Shown one piece after another: positions 1 to 9,906 of a stretch of 31,635 nt of DNA. The stretch comes from Chara braunii (taxonomy: Eukaryota > Streptophyta > Charophyceae > Charales > Characeae), in contig BFEA01000007.1 of assembly GCA_003427395.1 (NCBI GenBank), positions 2,535,979 to 2,567,613 on the forward strand, given 5' to 3'. The position numbers and the translations under genes were made by a program. The notes below the pieces were generated by a model, which was given only the letters and a program-made list of their open reading frames with translations, was not told where the DNA came from and made no database searches. Each line of letters starts with the position of its first letter. Positions within the stretch are counted from its first letter, which is position 1.

Positions 1-752
1 AAAAAAAAGACAAACGGGGTGAAGAAGGAGGCGAGGTAGAAATAGGGAAAGAGAAGGGTGGCGATGAAGGGGAAGCTGGCCGCCATAGCCGAACCGGGGT
101 TGACTGCAGCGTTGACCAAGGCCTTGACCAAGACTGCTAGCCACAAATTTGACCAAGCTGGAGCCGGTATAATCTCGCCAAGCCTTCAGCCTATCCCTTC
201 GCCCTATGGATGTCCACACAGCTTGTGGTACTTGCTGATTCAAGTTTGTCTGTCTCTTCTTTTCTGCATCGAGTCTCTTCTCTCCAGGTGATAGGACTCT
301 GTGAATGAAGGATAGGGCCTTGTTGACCAAACCCACACGGGCTGAGTAGGTCTAAAGACTGTGTCTGACGACTCGACTGTCCCGGAGGACACAAACCCTC
401 CCAAGGACCGGTACTAACCGGCGGGCTGCTCGGTGTGGCACGGTAGGCCCAAAATCCAAGCTGTGGCCTGCACAACAAACCGTCTAAGTCTTGAGATGAC
501 CTGCTGATCGCGTCGTCCTATCTGCGACGTTAATGAATTCCTGAGGAGTTACGGGGGATCTCCTTAAATGCCCCCTGATCAGCAACAGGTCCTGTAGTGA
601 CAGCCTTAGTTTAGGTCCTGGCTTTGACCCTAGTTGACGAGATCCTGTCCGGATTCTGTAAGTCCTTAGATCGAGTCAGTAGGTCTTGTCAGACAGGGGG
701 TAGAGTCGTGTGGTGAGGAGTGGAACCGTTGCCCGGTTGTGGACCTGACACC
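1..752. other. No recognised gene; probable leader of the first retroelement
   Basis: I find no open frame here with recognisable protein character. The stretch lies directly upstream of a gag-like start codon, so it is plausibly the 5' untranslated leader of the decayed Ty3/gypsy copy that follows. No LTR terminus or tRNA primer site was found in it. The short open frames at its start have no family signature. Confidence 0.4.
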
Positions 753-1200
753 ATGGTTGACGCACGTGGTGGGAAGAGTACTACCCCTTACACCCAGGCT
801 CAGCAGGAGCAATTCGCTGCCATTCTGAGAGAGAGAAGGGAGAAGGAGAAGGAGCTCCTCAAACAGGCAAAGTTGAAGGTCGAGGAGCAGGCAGCGAAGA
901 AGACAAAGTTGGAGATGTTAAGACTACAGCAGGAGGAAGAAGAGAAAAGGAGGGCTGCTGAAGAAGAAGCAGCAACAGAGGAGGAGGAAGTAGAAGAAGA
1001 ACCCCTCGGAAGGAGGCGTGGGGGAGAGAGAGGAGAAAGTAGTGGCACGAAGGCATAAGACAAGTGGATGGAGAAGAAGATTAGCGAGTGGGTGGCTAAC
1101 TTATCGGTGGGTGAGGACGAGGAGGTGATGCTGTACGTGCCTCAGGAGGAGAAAGAAGCATTCGCAAGGGAGCTGGAAGCTAAGGAAGCTGAGAGAGGCT
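753..1200 (+). pseudogene. Gag N-terminal fragment, Ty3/gypsy (copy 1)
   Basis: The frame opens at ATG 753 (MVDARGGKST...) and encodes a highly charged, Glu/Lys/Arg-rich coiled coil over roughly residues 15-95. It runs to a TAA at 1057-1059 and continues in the same frame as acidic helix (DKWMEKKISEWVANLS...) to a second stop near 1201. Such coiled-coil starts occur in gag proteins of some algal and plant Ty3/gypsy elements, where gag forms the virus-like particle. A GTG at 720 is in frame, but ATG 753 is the better start. Capsid, zinc knuckle, protease and most of RT are missing because the frame runs directly into the end of RT near 1198. Assignment as gag is inference from position and composition. 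Confidence 0.55.
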
Positions 1201-2338
1201 AACTTTAAGATCAACGCAAAGAAGTGTGAGTGGGCCAAGACACAAGTCTTGTACTTGGGCCACGTCTTAGACGGAGATGGCATTAAGCATGAGGACAGCA
1301 AGATAGAGACGATTAGAGATTGGTCGACGCCCCGCACGTTAACTGAGTTGCGGTCGTTCTTAGGCCTAGCTAACTATAGGAAGTTCAAGAGGAACTTCTC
1401 GACTATCGCCACTCCCCTTCGCAGGTTGCTCAAGAAAGAGGCAATCTGGCAGTGGGATAAAGATTGTACGTCTGCGCTAAAGAAGTTAAAGCGCGTGTTA
1501 ATAGAGTACCATGTCCTCAAAGTAGCAGATCCGTCCTTGCCATTTGTCGTCACCACGGATGCGAGTCAGTATTGTATAGGCGCCATGTTACAGCAGGACG
1601 ATGACAATGGCTACAGACCCGTAGAGTTCATGTCAGCGAGGATGCCCTCAGAGAAGGTAGCCACCTCGACGTACGAGAGAGAACTCTACGCTCTCAGGCA
1701 GGCCTTAGAGCACTGGAAGCATTACCTGCTTGGGAGGCACTTCAATGTGTATTCAGACCACGAGACGCTTAGATGGCTGAAGACACAGGCCAAAATGACA
1801 CCTAAGTTGACTAGGTGGGCCACTGAGATAGACCAGTATGACTTTGAGCTCAAGTCTGTCAAAGGCAAGTACAATGTAGTGGTGGACGCTCTGAGAAGGA
1901 GATCAGACTACTTTGGAGCCATAGTGCACTATCTGGATATAGGGAGTGACATGCAGGAGAAAGATAGACAGGCGTATGCGCAGGACCCTATGTATGGTGA
2001 CCTCCTCGAGAGAGTTAAGGAGGCCTCAGAGATCGAACCAGATTACCGTACTACAAAGGGGTTGTTATTTGAGAAGACTAATGTAGTAGACCGTCTGTGC
2101 GTTCCTAACAGCGAGGAGATCTGCAGTTTGATCCTGGGGGAATGCCACGACACAGAGGGACATTTCGGTTGGCAAAAGACTAGCCAATCTGATGCATGTG
2201 TACACTTGGCCAGGAATGAAAGTTGACTACATAGAGTATGTCCGCAATTGCAAAGTATGCCAAAGAAACAAGAGTACTACGCGTGCCCCTCTAGGTCTTC
2301 TCATACCCTTGCCTATTCCTGATCAGCCAGGAGATTAA
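1198..2338 (+). pseudogene. Pol fragment: end of RT, RNase H, start of integrase (copy 1)
   Basis: Reading starts in the RT thumb (NFKINAKKCEWAKTQVLYLG) and passes through the RT-RNase H linker (TELRSFLGLANY). It then enters an RNase H domain with the expected acidic residues in TTDASQY, TYERELYAL, YSDHETL and VVVDAL. The integrase HHCC zinc-binding region begins with CHDTEGHFGW. Near 2175 a frameshift occurs; the HHCC domain continues in another frame (YVRNCKVCQRN) and ends around 2338 just after PLPIPDQPGD. The RT palm with its YxDD motif and the integrase core are absent, so this copy cannot be autonomous. The segment belongs to the same broad family as the pol at 6667-9416. Confidence 0.9.
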
Positions 2339-2384
2339 GTAAGAGGGAACTTCGGATATTGATTCTGGTTCATCCACTCCTTGT

Positions 2385-2412
2385 CATTATTATTATTATT
2401 ATTATTATTATT
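2385..2412. repeat. (ATT)n microsatellite
   Basis: About nine ATT units lie just after the pol fragment ends. The run sits upstream of the LTR end at 2613 and is probably inside or at the edge of a partial LTR. Confidence 0.95.
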
Positions 2413-2613
2413 GGAAGAAGAATAAGATTAGCGAAGTGGAGGAGGAGGAAGGTGGAGAGAGAAGGGGGATTCGTCATTGGTCTTGCTGGTGTACATCTTC
2501 TTCTTCTGCTTCTTTCTCTCTTCTTTGGTCTCTATCTCTTTGCAAATCTCGCAATTGGGTGGCATTGTCTTTCATTGTGAATTTGCACTTTGGAAATGAC
2601 CAGGATCGTAACA
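2413..2613 (+). mobile_element. 3' part of the 5' LTR of copy 2 (left edge unclear)
   Basis: The sequence ends in ...GGATCGTAACA, with the canonical CA terminus two bases before a tRNA primer site. An LTR ending at 2613 is therefore well supported. Its left end is not seen: the 3' LTR of this element starts TGTAATGACC at 9850, and no equivalent start is present here. The 5' LTR is truncated, or its start has diverged. Confidence 0.55.
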
Positions 2614-2615
2614 AT

Positions 2616-2627
2616 TGGTATCGGAGC
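2616..2627 (+). promoter_or_regulatory. Primer binding site for initiator tRNA-Met (minus-strand DNA synthesis)
   Basis: TGGTATCGGAGC differs by one base from the plant consensus TGGTATCAGAGC, the complement of the 3' end of initiator tRNA-Met. It follows the LTR terminus by two bases, the usual spacing. The same one-base variant occurs on the opposite strand at 26047-26058. Confidence 0.85.
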
Positions 2628-3989
2628 GGACTTACTTGCTGGCGAGAGGTGTTAGTCACCCTAAACCTAATTCCGAATTAGGTTAGGGCTAACCTAATCT
2701 CGGATTAGGGTTGGAAGTTAGGGTTAAGAGGGGCGGTGAGGTATGTGGATGCTGCCCCCAGCTGGTTAGGTCATGTAGGGTCGACATCGGACCTGACCAG
2801 GTTGCTTGTGTGATTGAATGGGGTAGCGAGACACAAAGGAAGCTGATTGGAGTAAGCGAGAGGGAGTAGAGAGTGAGAGGTACTCGCACCGGGAATCTGC
2901 ACTTCAAGAAGACATTGAGTGACTTTTGGGCTTCCCCTCAAGAGGGAGACTTGACTGGAGGCTGCCATCTCTGCATCGAAGAGTTGCAAGTTGTTACTAT
3001 GGTCTTCAGACATTGACGGAGGATCCGGCGTTGTGACAGGAGTGTAGGGAGGCCCTCTTAGTCATGCTAGGACACTTCGTGTAGTGGTAGCTGGGGGTCA
3101 GGAAGACCTATGAGAGAGGGGAGTGAGTCGTAATCCATCTTTGGAGGTTGGGCCTCACAGGTAAGTGTCGTGTGACCTGGGTATGCCTGTGGGAGGTGCT
3201 TGGTGCTTCATGGCTTGTTGGGGTGTGCTGGGCTCTCTTCCTCTTCTCTATGGTCTTGGTTGTGTGTGTGAGCATGTGGATTGCTTTCTCACCTGATGAA
3301 TGGATGGATGATGTATCTTGTTCTCAATGTCATATCTTTCTACGGTGCATTGTCTTTTCAATTCTGGAGGTTGTAGGGGTAAGATCTTGCTGAAAGTTGT
3401 CTTTTCATTTTCAGTACGGTAGAGGCAGTTCGGGACTGACTTGGTACACCTATCTCGTTGGTCCTGGTCCACGACCTACTTGGGACCCTTCGGAACTCAG
3501 TGGGACCAGGGCCAATGGGACAAGACCTTTAGGACCGAAATTTGCTGCCATCAATGCATCTCTTTGTTGTGCTGAATTTGGGGGACACACGGCTAGTAAG
3601 GACATTCCTTTCTAGGGGATCTTGACTGGTCTTACTGCATGTTCTCAAAATATCCATTGTTGAAGGTAGTTTTCTTCGGCTGACTTATTCGGCGAGCGTC
3701 TGCACCCCTCGAAATCTCCATTGCTGCAGTTAGGTTTCTTCGGCTGACTTATTCGTGGTACATGTTCCTTGTCAGGTTAGACAAGAGGGGATCTCCAGCT
3801 AATCTGATCGGGCCCATTCGTTAAGTCAGTCCTCTCTTTTGTTTGTTTCTATTTATCTATTTATTTATTTATTATTTTTATTTTGCTGCATGAATGTCGT
3901 TCTCCAAGTCCAAATGAATTGCCGCTCTGGCTAGGAGTCCGACCTTTGCTCTTTGTGATTTATTTGTTTTTCTTTTATCTGAACTATCT
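2628..3989 (+). other. Untranslated leader of copy 2
   Basis: This is about 1.36 kb between the primer site and the first gag ATG, with no recognisable protein. It contains two adjacent hairpins (2658-2711) and a direct repeat of about 39 bp (3653-3691 and 3717-3755, offset 64) built around TTCTTCGGCTGACTTATTCG. Short T-rich tracts precede the gag start. The short open frames carry no family signature. Confidence 0.5.
2658..2711 (+). repeat. Two adjacent hairpins with telomere-like arms
   Basis: The first hairpin pairs CCCTAAACCTAATTC with GAATTAGGTTAGGG around a one-base loop, with one bulged base. The second pairs AACCTAATC with GATTAGGGTT over a short loop. Both lie 30-85 bases downstream of the primer site, where LTR retroelement RNAs often carry packaging or dimerisation structures. 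That function is inference. Confidence 0.65.
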
Positions 3990-5936
3990 ATGTCCAGCAT
4001 TGAGAAAGCAGAAAGAGAGAGAAAGGAGAGTGAAGGTATTCTTTTTGAGAGTGTGAGGAGGGGTAAGAAGAGTGTTCGTCCAAACGTGAGCAAAGAGCGG
4101 ACCCCTCTTGAGAGATTTACTGACACCCCATCCTCCAGCATGGCGGGCATCTCATCTGCCCAATGGCAGGCTATGCTGGACGAAGCAAACGAGAGCGAGA
4201 AACCGTTTTTCCAGAAACTTTATGAGGACGTGATACACAGAGAGAGGGAAACAGAGGCAGCAGCCAAAGCCACAAGTATTGCTACACAAGTGGCCCTCTT
4301 CGAGGTCTCGGAGTCTAGTGATTGCCGGTTCCAAGAGAAGCTAGCTGCTGCCGTAGCAGCCTTGGTTCGACTGCGGACCGTGGAAGATCTCGAGTCCCGT
4401 GTGACAGCTCTAGAGCAGCGAAACCACGAGCTGCAGGCTGAGATAGTCAGCCTCAAACAGTCCTAATTGGCTGCCCCCCGTCCTCCTAATCCTCGACCTA
4501 CTGCAGTCCTAGTCTCTCACCCTAACACAGTCCTCGTGCAGCGAACAAGTGGAATTGTGACGAGCACAGGAACTGGTGCCAGCTCCTCAAGCGGCAGCGT
4601 CGACAGTTCTGCACTGGTCCCAGTCCCAAATGCAGGAACATCAGCCCAAAATGCCGCAATTCATACTGGCGTACAATACAGCAGTCTCATGGTGGACAAG
4701 AAGGCGGCCACACTGCCGTCCAAGTACGACAGGAAGGGGGACATCACCTCTTGGATCAGCTCCATGCGTTCATACTTTGAGGTATTGCGAACATCGCAGG
4801 AAGACCGAAGCATGATCATGGGCACAAATACGGAACCCACCGTACGGAGTTTCATAGAACTCCAAGTTGTTACTTCAGGTTATGAGAGGATTGACCTGAT
4901 TGAGTGGTTGAAAGTAACTCCTGTATGTACTCTTGAGGACCTCATCATCGCGTAGTATCAAGATAAGCACGCTACGCTCAAGGCAAGGCTAAAGCTTGAG
5001 GCTCTCAAGGGCCAAAAGTGGAGGACTTCCATGCAGGCTTTGGAGCAGCCCTTTACTGGTCTGTTCACCACTCCAAACCTGGGATGGACTGGCGTGTCTT
5101 GCATGAATGTAGTAATGGGAGTGGTCCTTGAAGACCGTCTCCGAGAAGGACTCAAGGACCCTACGACCTGGCGTGAGCTACTGACGGATGTAGTCAACCT
5201 ATAAGCCAAGGACCTCGTCAGGCGTGCGAAACACCCGTTGCAGGTAGAACCTTACGACGCAAGCGGTACGGAAGCAGCAACCAGCGTGCCCTGCATAAAG
5301 TGGAGGACTTCCATGCAGGCTTTGGAGCAGCACTTTACTGGTCTGTTCACCACTCCAAACCTGGGATGGACTGGCGTGTCTTGCACGGATGTAGTAATGG
5401 GAGTGGTCCTTGAAGACTGTCTCCGAAAAGGACTCAAGGACCCTACGACCTGGCTTGAGCTACTGACGGATGTAGTCAACCTATAAGCCAAGGACCTCGC
5501 CAGGCGTGCGAAACACCCGCTGCAGGTAGAACCTTACGTTGCAAGCGGTACGGAAGCAGCAACCAGCTTGCCCTGCATGAACATCGGGAGGCTGAGGATC
5601 AGTCCTACGCGGATGATCTGTCTCTGGATGATGATCTAGAGTCGGACTTCGATATGGGCTGTTCTACATCAGCCCTTGAGTCTGATATCAATGAAGAAGA
5701 AAAATGTAATGCCTTCAAAAAGACTGCTTCAAGCAAGGGGCCTAACCGTGGTTCGGGTAGGGGAACTATAGCACACCTCCCCAAGAAATGCAAAGATCCC
5801 TGAGAAACCGGAGGATGCTTCCACCAAGCCTTAGGAAGCCCTCCGCATTGGTCAGAAGGAATGGGAGAGAAGATCCAAGCTACGTGTGTGCTTGCATTGT
5901 CAAAAGCTTGGGCACGTTGTGGAGGAATGTTATCGT
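3990..5936 (+). pseudogene. Gag polyprotein, Ty3/gypsy (copy 2), decayed
   Basis: ATG 3990 opens a basic, Glu-rich N-terminus (MSSIEKAERERKESEG). A second in-frame ATG at 4140 (MAGISSAQWQAML) is an alternative start. A coiled coil (LESRVTALEQRNHELQAEI) precedes a Ser/Thr-rich linker and a capsid-like helical region (LPSKYDRKGDITSWISSM). The frame is broken by stops at 4464, 4953, 5202 and 5484. After 5576 an acidic segment continues in another frame. The nucleocapsid zinc knuckle CLHCQKLGHVVEEC (CX2CX4HX4C) is intact at 5889-5930, back in the original frame. The capsid region carries a 282-bp tandem duplication. Gag would package element RNA, but this copy cannot make a continuous product. 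Confidence 0.85.
5015..5578 (+). repeat. 282-bp in-frame tandem duplication inside gag
   Basis: The two copies, 5015-5296 and 5297-5578, lie at an exact offset of 282 bases (94 codons). They differ by roughly a dozen substitutions, for example CAGCCCTTT versus CAGCACTTT. Both encode WRTSMQALEQ...TTPNLGWTGV...LTDVVNL and both end at the same in-frame TAA. The shared stop suggests the duplication arose after that stop mutation, or that the stop spread by conversion. Confidence 0.95.
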
Positions 5937-6212
5937 CTGCAGGGAAACGGGTGAAGGGCGTAGAAGAGTTATCAGCACTCTCTACAACAAGGGAAGCAGA
6001 ACAGTCAGCTGCGGCCCCTCCCAGGAGCCTAATCTGATCAACAGCCTGCTCTTGAAGCCCGGATTGATGCTGACACGAAGGCGGCTGCAGTCCAAGTACT
6101 TCACACTAAGCCTTGGGAGGAGACTAAGGAAGTCAACTTCCACTCTCACCTGGAACATTGGCTGCAGCTCAAGCAGCAACGTTGTGTTCAAGAAAGTGCG
6201 GAACTAATCTTC

Positions 6213-6512
6213 TTTAAGCTGCTCATTAGCCGTCAATACATTTGTGTGCTGATTGATAATGGCTTAACGACTGACCTATTTTCTCCTAACGGGATTCGTA
6301 AGGCGGGTCTGGGAATGAAGCAAGTGGAATTGCAGAACCCTTGTCAGACCCAGGTAGGCAACCAAGAGGTTGTCACCTCAACATATGCTGTCAAAGGTGT
6401 GCACATCACTTTTGACAAGGATCGCACTGTCACACATGAGTTGCTTCTACGTCTTGGACAAGTGTCCTTTTGACACGGTCATTGGCTTGGGCTGGTTAAA
6501 GGCTCATTGTCT
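6213..6512 (+). pseudogene. Retroviral-type aspartic protease (copy 2)
   Basis: The region encodes ISRQYICVLIDNGLTTDLFS, matching the pepsin-like retroelement protease start, where a D-S/T-G triad is expected inside LIDSGAT-like sequence. Here the triad reads D-N-G (6255-6263). Further on, after a frameshift near 6455, FDTVIGLGWL matches the family's second hallmark (FDxILGxDWL). Such proteases cut the Gag-Pol precursor. The changed triad and the frameshift suggest it is inactive. Confidence 0.75.
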
Positions 6513-6666
6513 AAGGACCACGTGAGCGGAATACTCAATTCGTGGTGCGTGATGCAAAGGGGAACGAGCGTACCGTGCTATTGAACGAGACGCGCGAGTC
6601 CCCCGTGACTCTTTTGAGTGCAACAAATTCTGCAAATTACTGCGCAGGCGCAAGGAAGCTGAGCAT

Positions 6667-8484
6667 GTGCATGTAACTCTTGTAAAGCCTCTCCATGTGC
6701 CTTCTACTTTTGCTGCATTTTCTACCTTGGAAAATAATTCTACTTCTATCTCTACTTCCGTTCCATCTACTTCTATTGCAAAGAATCAGTCTACTTCTGA
6801 TCCAAGTACTTCGAATTCAGTTGTAATTACTGTAAATTCTCAATCTGATTTTCTCTCTCTTGATGAGGATGATCCTCCACCGGAAGTCCGAACAAATATT
6901 CATCGTCTATTAGATCGATTTCCTGAAGTTTTGGTTGAACCTCGTGGAGTCCCCGGGTGTCTGGTCAAAGACAAGATCGAGTTAATAGAAGGGAGTGTTC
7001 CGAAGGGCTGCATTTACCGTATGGGACAACGCGAGTTGGAGGAGTTGAGGAGACAAATTGACGATATGGTAGATCGTGGATGGATTAGGCCTAGTGAGTT
7101 TGAGTACGGTGCACCGGTCTTGTTTGTGTTGAAGAAAGGAGGCAAACTCAGGATGTGTATTAACTATCGTGACCTAAATTGTATCACCCGAAAGAACGCT
7201 TATCCCATGCTTCCCATAGATGATGTGCTAGATGTTGCAGGTGGGTGCAAGGTCTTCTCCAAGATGGACCTCAAGTCTGGCTACCACCATATTGAAGTTG
7301 ATCCTAGCGACCAGCAGAAAACTGCATTCAAAACATGCGATGGGTTGTACAAATTCATCGTTATGCCCTTCGGTCATACGAAGGCACCAGCCACATTTCT
7401 GTGCGGCATGGACAAGGTTCTTCGCCATCAGCTCAACAGGTTTGTTGTTGTTTACCTTGGCGACATCCTGATTTTCAGCAAGTCCATGGAAGAGCACGTC
7501 AAGCACCTTGAGGAGGTTTTGCAAGTCCTCAAGGAGGCACAATTGCACCTCAACTTAGAGAAATCTGAGTTTGGAAGGGACCTTGTTATCCATCTTGGGC
7601 ACCGGTTGTCTGCAAATGGCCTTGAGCCGGAGGCAACAAAGGTTGAGGTCATACGAAAGTGCGCTCAACCGGTGAACGTACGCGAACTGGGTTCTTTTCT
7701 TGGTTTGTCTTCGTATTACTGAAAGTTTGTGCCCAAATTTTATGGCATGGCTCACCCACTCTCGAGACTAGCAAGCAAAAATGTTGCCTATGTGTGGTGT
7801 GAGGAATGTGAGACGGCGTTCCAAGCCTTGAAAGAGGCTTTGGTAAGTCATCCTGTGCTCCGCATTGTGGATCCCAACCTCACATTCGTAGTTACTACGG
7901 ATGCGAGCCAGTATGGGATTGGTGCAGTGTTGCAACAAGATGATGGCGATGGCCTACGTCTGCTCGAGTATTACAACAAACGCATGTCCACCCACAAGGT
8001 CGCTACCTCCACCTATATGCGTGAGTTCTATGTCTTGCGAGAAGGGCTCACACATTGGAAGCACTACCTCTTGGGTCGCCACTTCAAGGTCTACTCTGAT
8101 CATCAGACCTTGCAGTGGATTAAAACACAAATTGATCTCTTTCCGACGTTGACTCGCTGGTTACATGACATTGATGTTGACAATTTTGAACTGAAACACA
8201 AGAAAGGTTGTTATAATCGTGTTGCTGATGCTTTGTTGTGCCATCCTGAGTTTTTGACTTGCCTTGTGAGCTCGTATGGCCTCCGAAGGAAACTGGAGGA
8301 GGATCTGGTCGAACACACTGCCAAGGATCCGGACCTTAGTCCCATCCCTGAGCAGCTCAAGGCTGACCCTAGCAATCAGCCTGATTTTCACGAGAGCGAG
8401 GCCAGTATGGGAAGTTTGATCGTTTGTGTGTACCCAACCATGTGCCTCTCCGGACTTATTTCTTGGATTTGGTACATGGTTTGA
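6667..8484 (+). pseudogene. Reverse transcriptase-RNase H of Ty3/gypsy copy 2
   Basis: This is one reading frame of about 606 codons broken by a single TGA at 7720 (a likely CGA to TGA change after FLGLSSYY). Before the RT is a Ser/Thr-rich linker. RT motifs follow in order: FVLKKGGKLRMCINYRDLN, FSKMDLKSGYHHI with the first catalytic Asp, FKTCDGLYKFIVMPFG, and VVYLGDILIF. The last shows the YxDD box as Y-L-G-D, so its first Asp (codon 7459-7461) is Gly. RNase H has Asp in TTDASQYGIG, Glu in YMREFYVL, Asp in YSDHQTL and Asp in VADAL. The domain order PR-RT-RH-IN is Ty3/gypsy. The stop and the YLGD change make it non-functional. Confidence 0.95.
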
Positions 8485-9790
8485 GAAGACTTCTTTTGCA
8501 ACAGTTAGATTGGTTGGGAATGAAGGGATCTGTTCAGAAATTTATTGTTGAATGTAAAGTCTGGCAAAGAACCAAGGTCTATAGGTAGAAGCCTTATGGT
8601 TTGCTGAAACCCCTCCCCATTCCTGATGGACCAGGTGAGTCGGTCTCTATCGATTTCACGGACATGGGGAAGGTGAGCGAGGGAGGACATTCACAAGTCA
8701 TGGTCATCGTGGATCGTTTTTCCAAATTTCTGAATTTGATTCCTCTACCTCCTCATGCACCAATTGAGCTTGTGATCGAAGAATTTCACCAGCAGTACAT
8801 TCTGCAGTATGGACCCCCGAAAGCTCTTGTGAGTGATTGGGACACAAGGTTCATTAGTGCTGATTGGAAGGACTTCACTTCTCAAATCTACGACATTAAA
8901 CTCGACAAGACTTCTAGTCGACACCCCGAAGCCAATGTATCGGCCAAGGAAATCAACCCGACTGTCTTCCAACTACTTCGCGCGTTAATTGTTCCAGATC
9001 AGAACACGTGGGACAAGGAGCTACACAAAGTGAAGGGGTTGTACAACGACTCCATTCACTCTACAACTGGCGTGATACCGAATTAGCTGCAATATGGTTG
9101 GCAGCTACGCAATCCTCTCTCCTATCTATTTCCCGAACGGTCCCCTGGTTGGACACTCGATATGCCTGGCTACATTGCCAAGTATGCACGCTTGCTCAAA
9201 GCTGCTATCGCAGCGATGAACAATCGTCAAAATGCCATGATCGAACATGCTAACAAGTCACGCAAAGAAGGGAACTTCAAAGTAGGATGTTATGTCTGGG
9301 TCAAAATGTCTGAGTTTTTTGACGAAGAGGGCGTATCACGAAAGCTTCTTCCACTGTACTATGGCCCTTGGCAGGTTCTAAAGGTGGTTGGGGATGATTT
9401 GGTCCTTCGTATGTGATTGACGTGCCTCCTCATCTGCGCACATATCCGGTGTTTCACGCGTCCAAACTGTTTCCACTCATCAATGATGAGACTTTTCCCT
9501 TCCGAGATCCTATGATACCTCGTCCTATCAACGACGACCATGAGATAGACAGAATTGTTTCCCATGAAGGAAGAGGGAGGAACAGACAGTACAAGGTTCA
9601 CTTCCTCTGTGACCCGTTGAACGAGTTCTCTACTGGATTGACCGGAAAGAGCTGCTAAAGAATGCTTCCCGTGTTGTTAACGCTTATCAGCGACAGATCG
9701 CTGATGGACGGACTGCTAAGTTTTCTGCAAAAATTCACTCCTCACGGTTATACTAAATCTCTCTTTCTGATCTACGCCGAGGACGCATTT
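8485..9790 (+). pseudogene. Integrase with chromodomain-like tail (copy 2)
   Basis: The HHCC zinc domain is degraded: GMKGSVQKFIVECKVWQRTK shows the second Cys of CxxC as Trp, and a stop follows near 8586. The core from 8601 contains [18 protein letters not shown] with the first acidic residue, MVIVDRFSKF, LVSDWDTRF with the second acidic residue (the usual SDRDPRF changed) and SAKEINPTVF with the catalytic Glu. A stop interrupts at 9085. GPWQVL...YPVFHASKL marks the C-terminal domain. EIDRIVSHEGRGRNRQYKVHF at about 9539-9603 resembles a chromodomain start. At least two frameshifts (near 9407 and 9635) break the tail. This integrase family pastes element DNA into the host genome; this copy is dead. 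Confidence 0.9.
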
Positions 9791-9833
9791 CGTGCCGACT
9801 GTAAATGAGGTACTCGCTCGAAGGGACCTCGCT

Positions 9834-9849
9834 CTTGAGAGGGGGGTAG
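9834..9849 (+). promoter_or_regulatory. Polypurine tract of copy 2
   Basis: The purine run GAGAGGGGGG lies immediately before the LTR start TGTAATGACC. This is the usual primer site for plus-strand DNA synthesis in LTR retrotransposons. Confidence 0.75.
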
Positions 9850-9906
9850 TGTAATGACCTTCCAAAACACGGACTGAGAGCACTGCGGATTTCTGGGATT
9901 TGCCGC
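9850..9906 (+). mobile_element. Start of the 3' LTR of copy 2, truncated
   Basis: It begins TGTAATGACC and matches the LTR start of the related copy at 19272 (TGTGATGACC). Both continue through a shared ...GGACTGA... segment. After about 57 bases the homology ends where a different integrase fragment starts. Confidence 0.75.

Noticed and set aside
58-291. 77-codon open frame near the window start
   Set aside because: No recognisable motif, and it lies in what is probably a retroelement leader.
2659-2730. Interstitial telomere array
   Set aside because: Only a few TTAGGG-like units occur and they are arranged as inverted hairpin arms rather than tandem TTTAGGG repeats.
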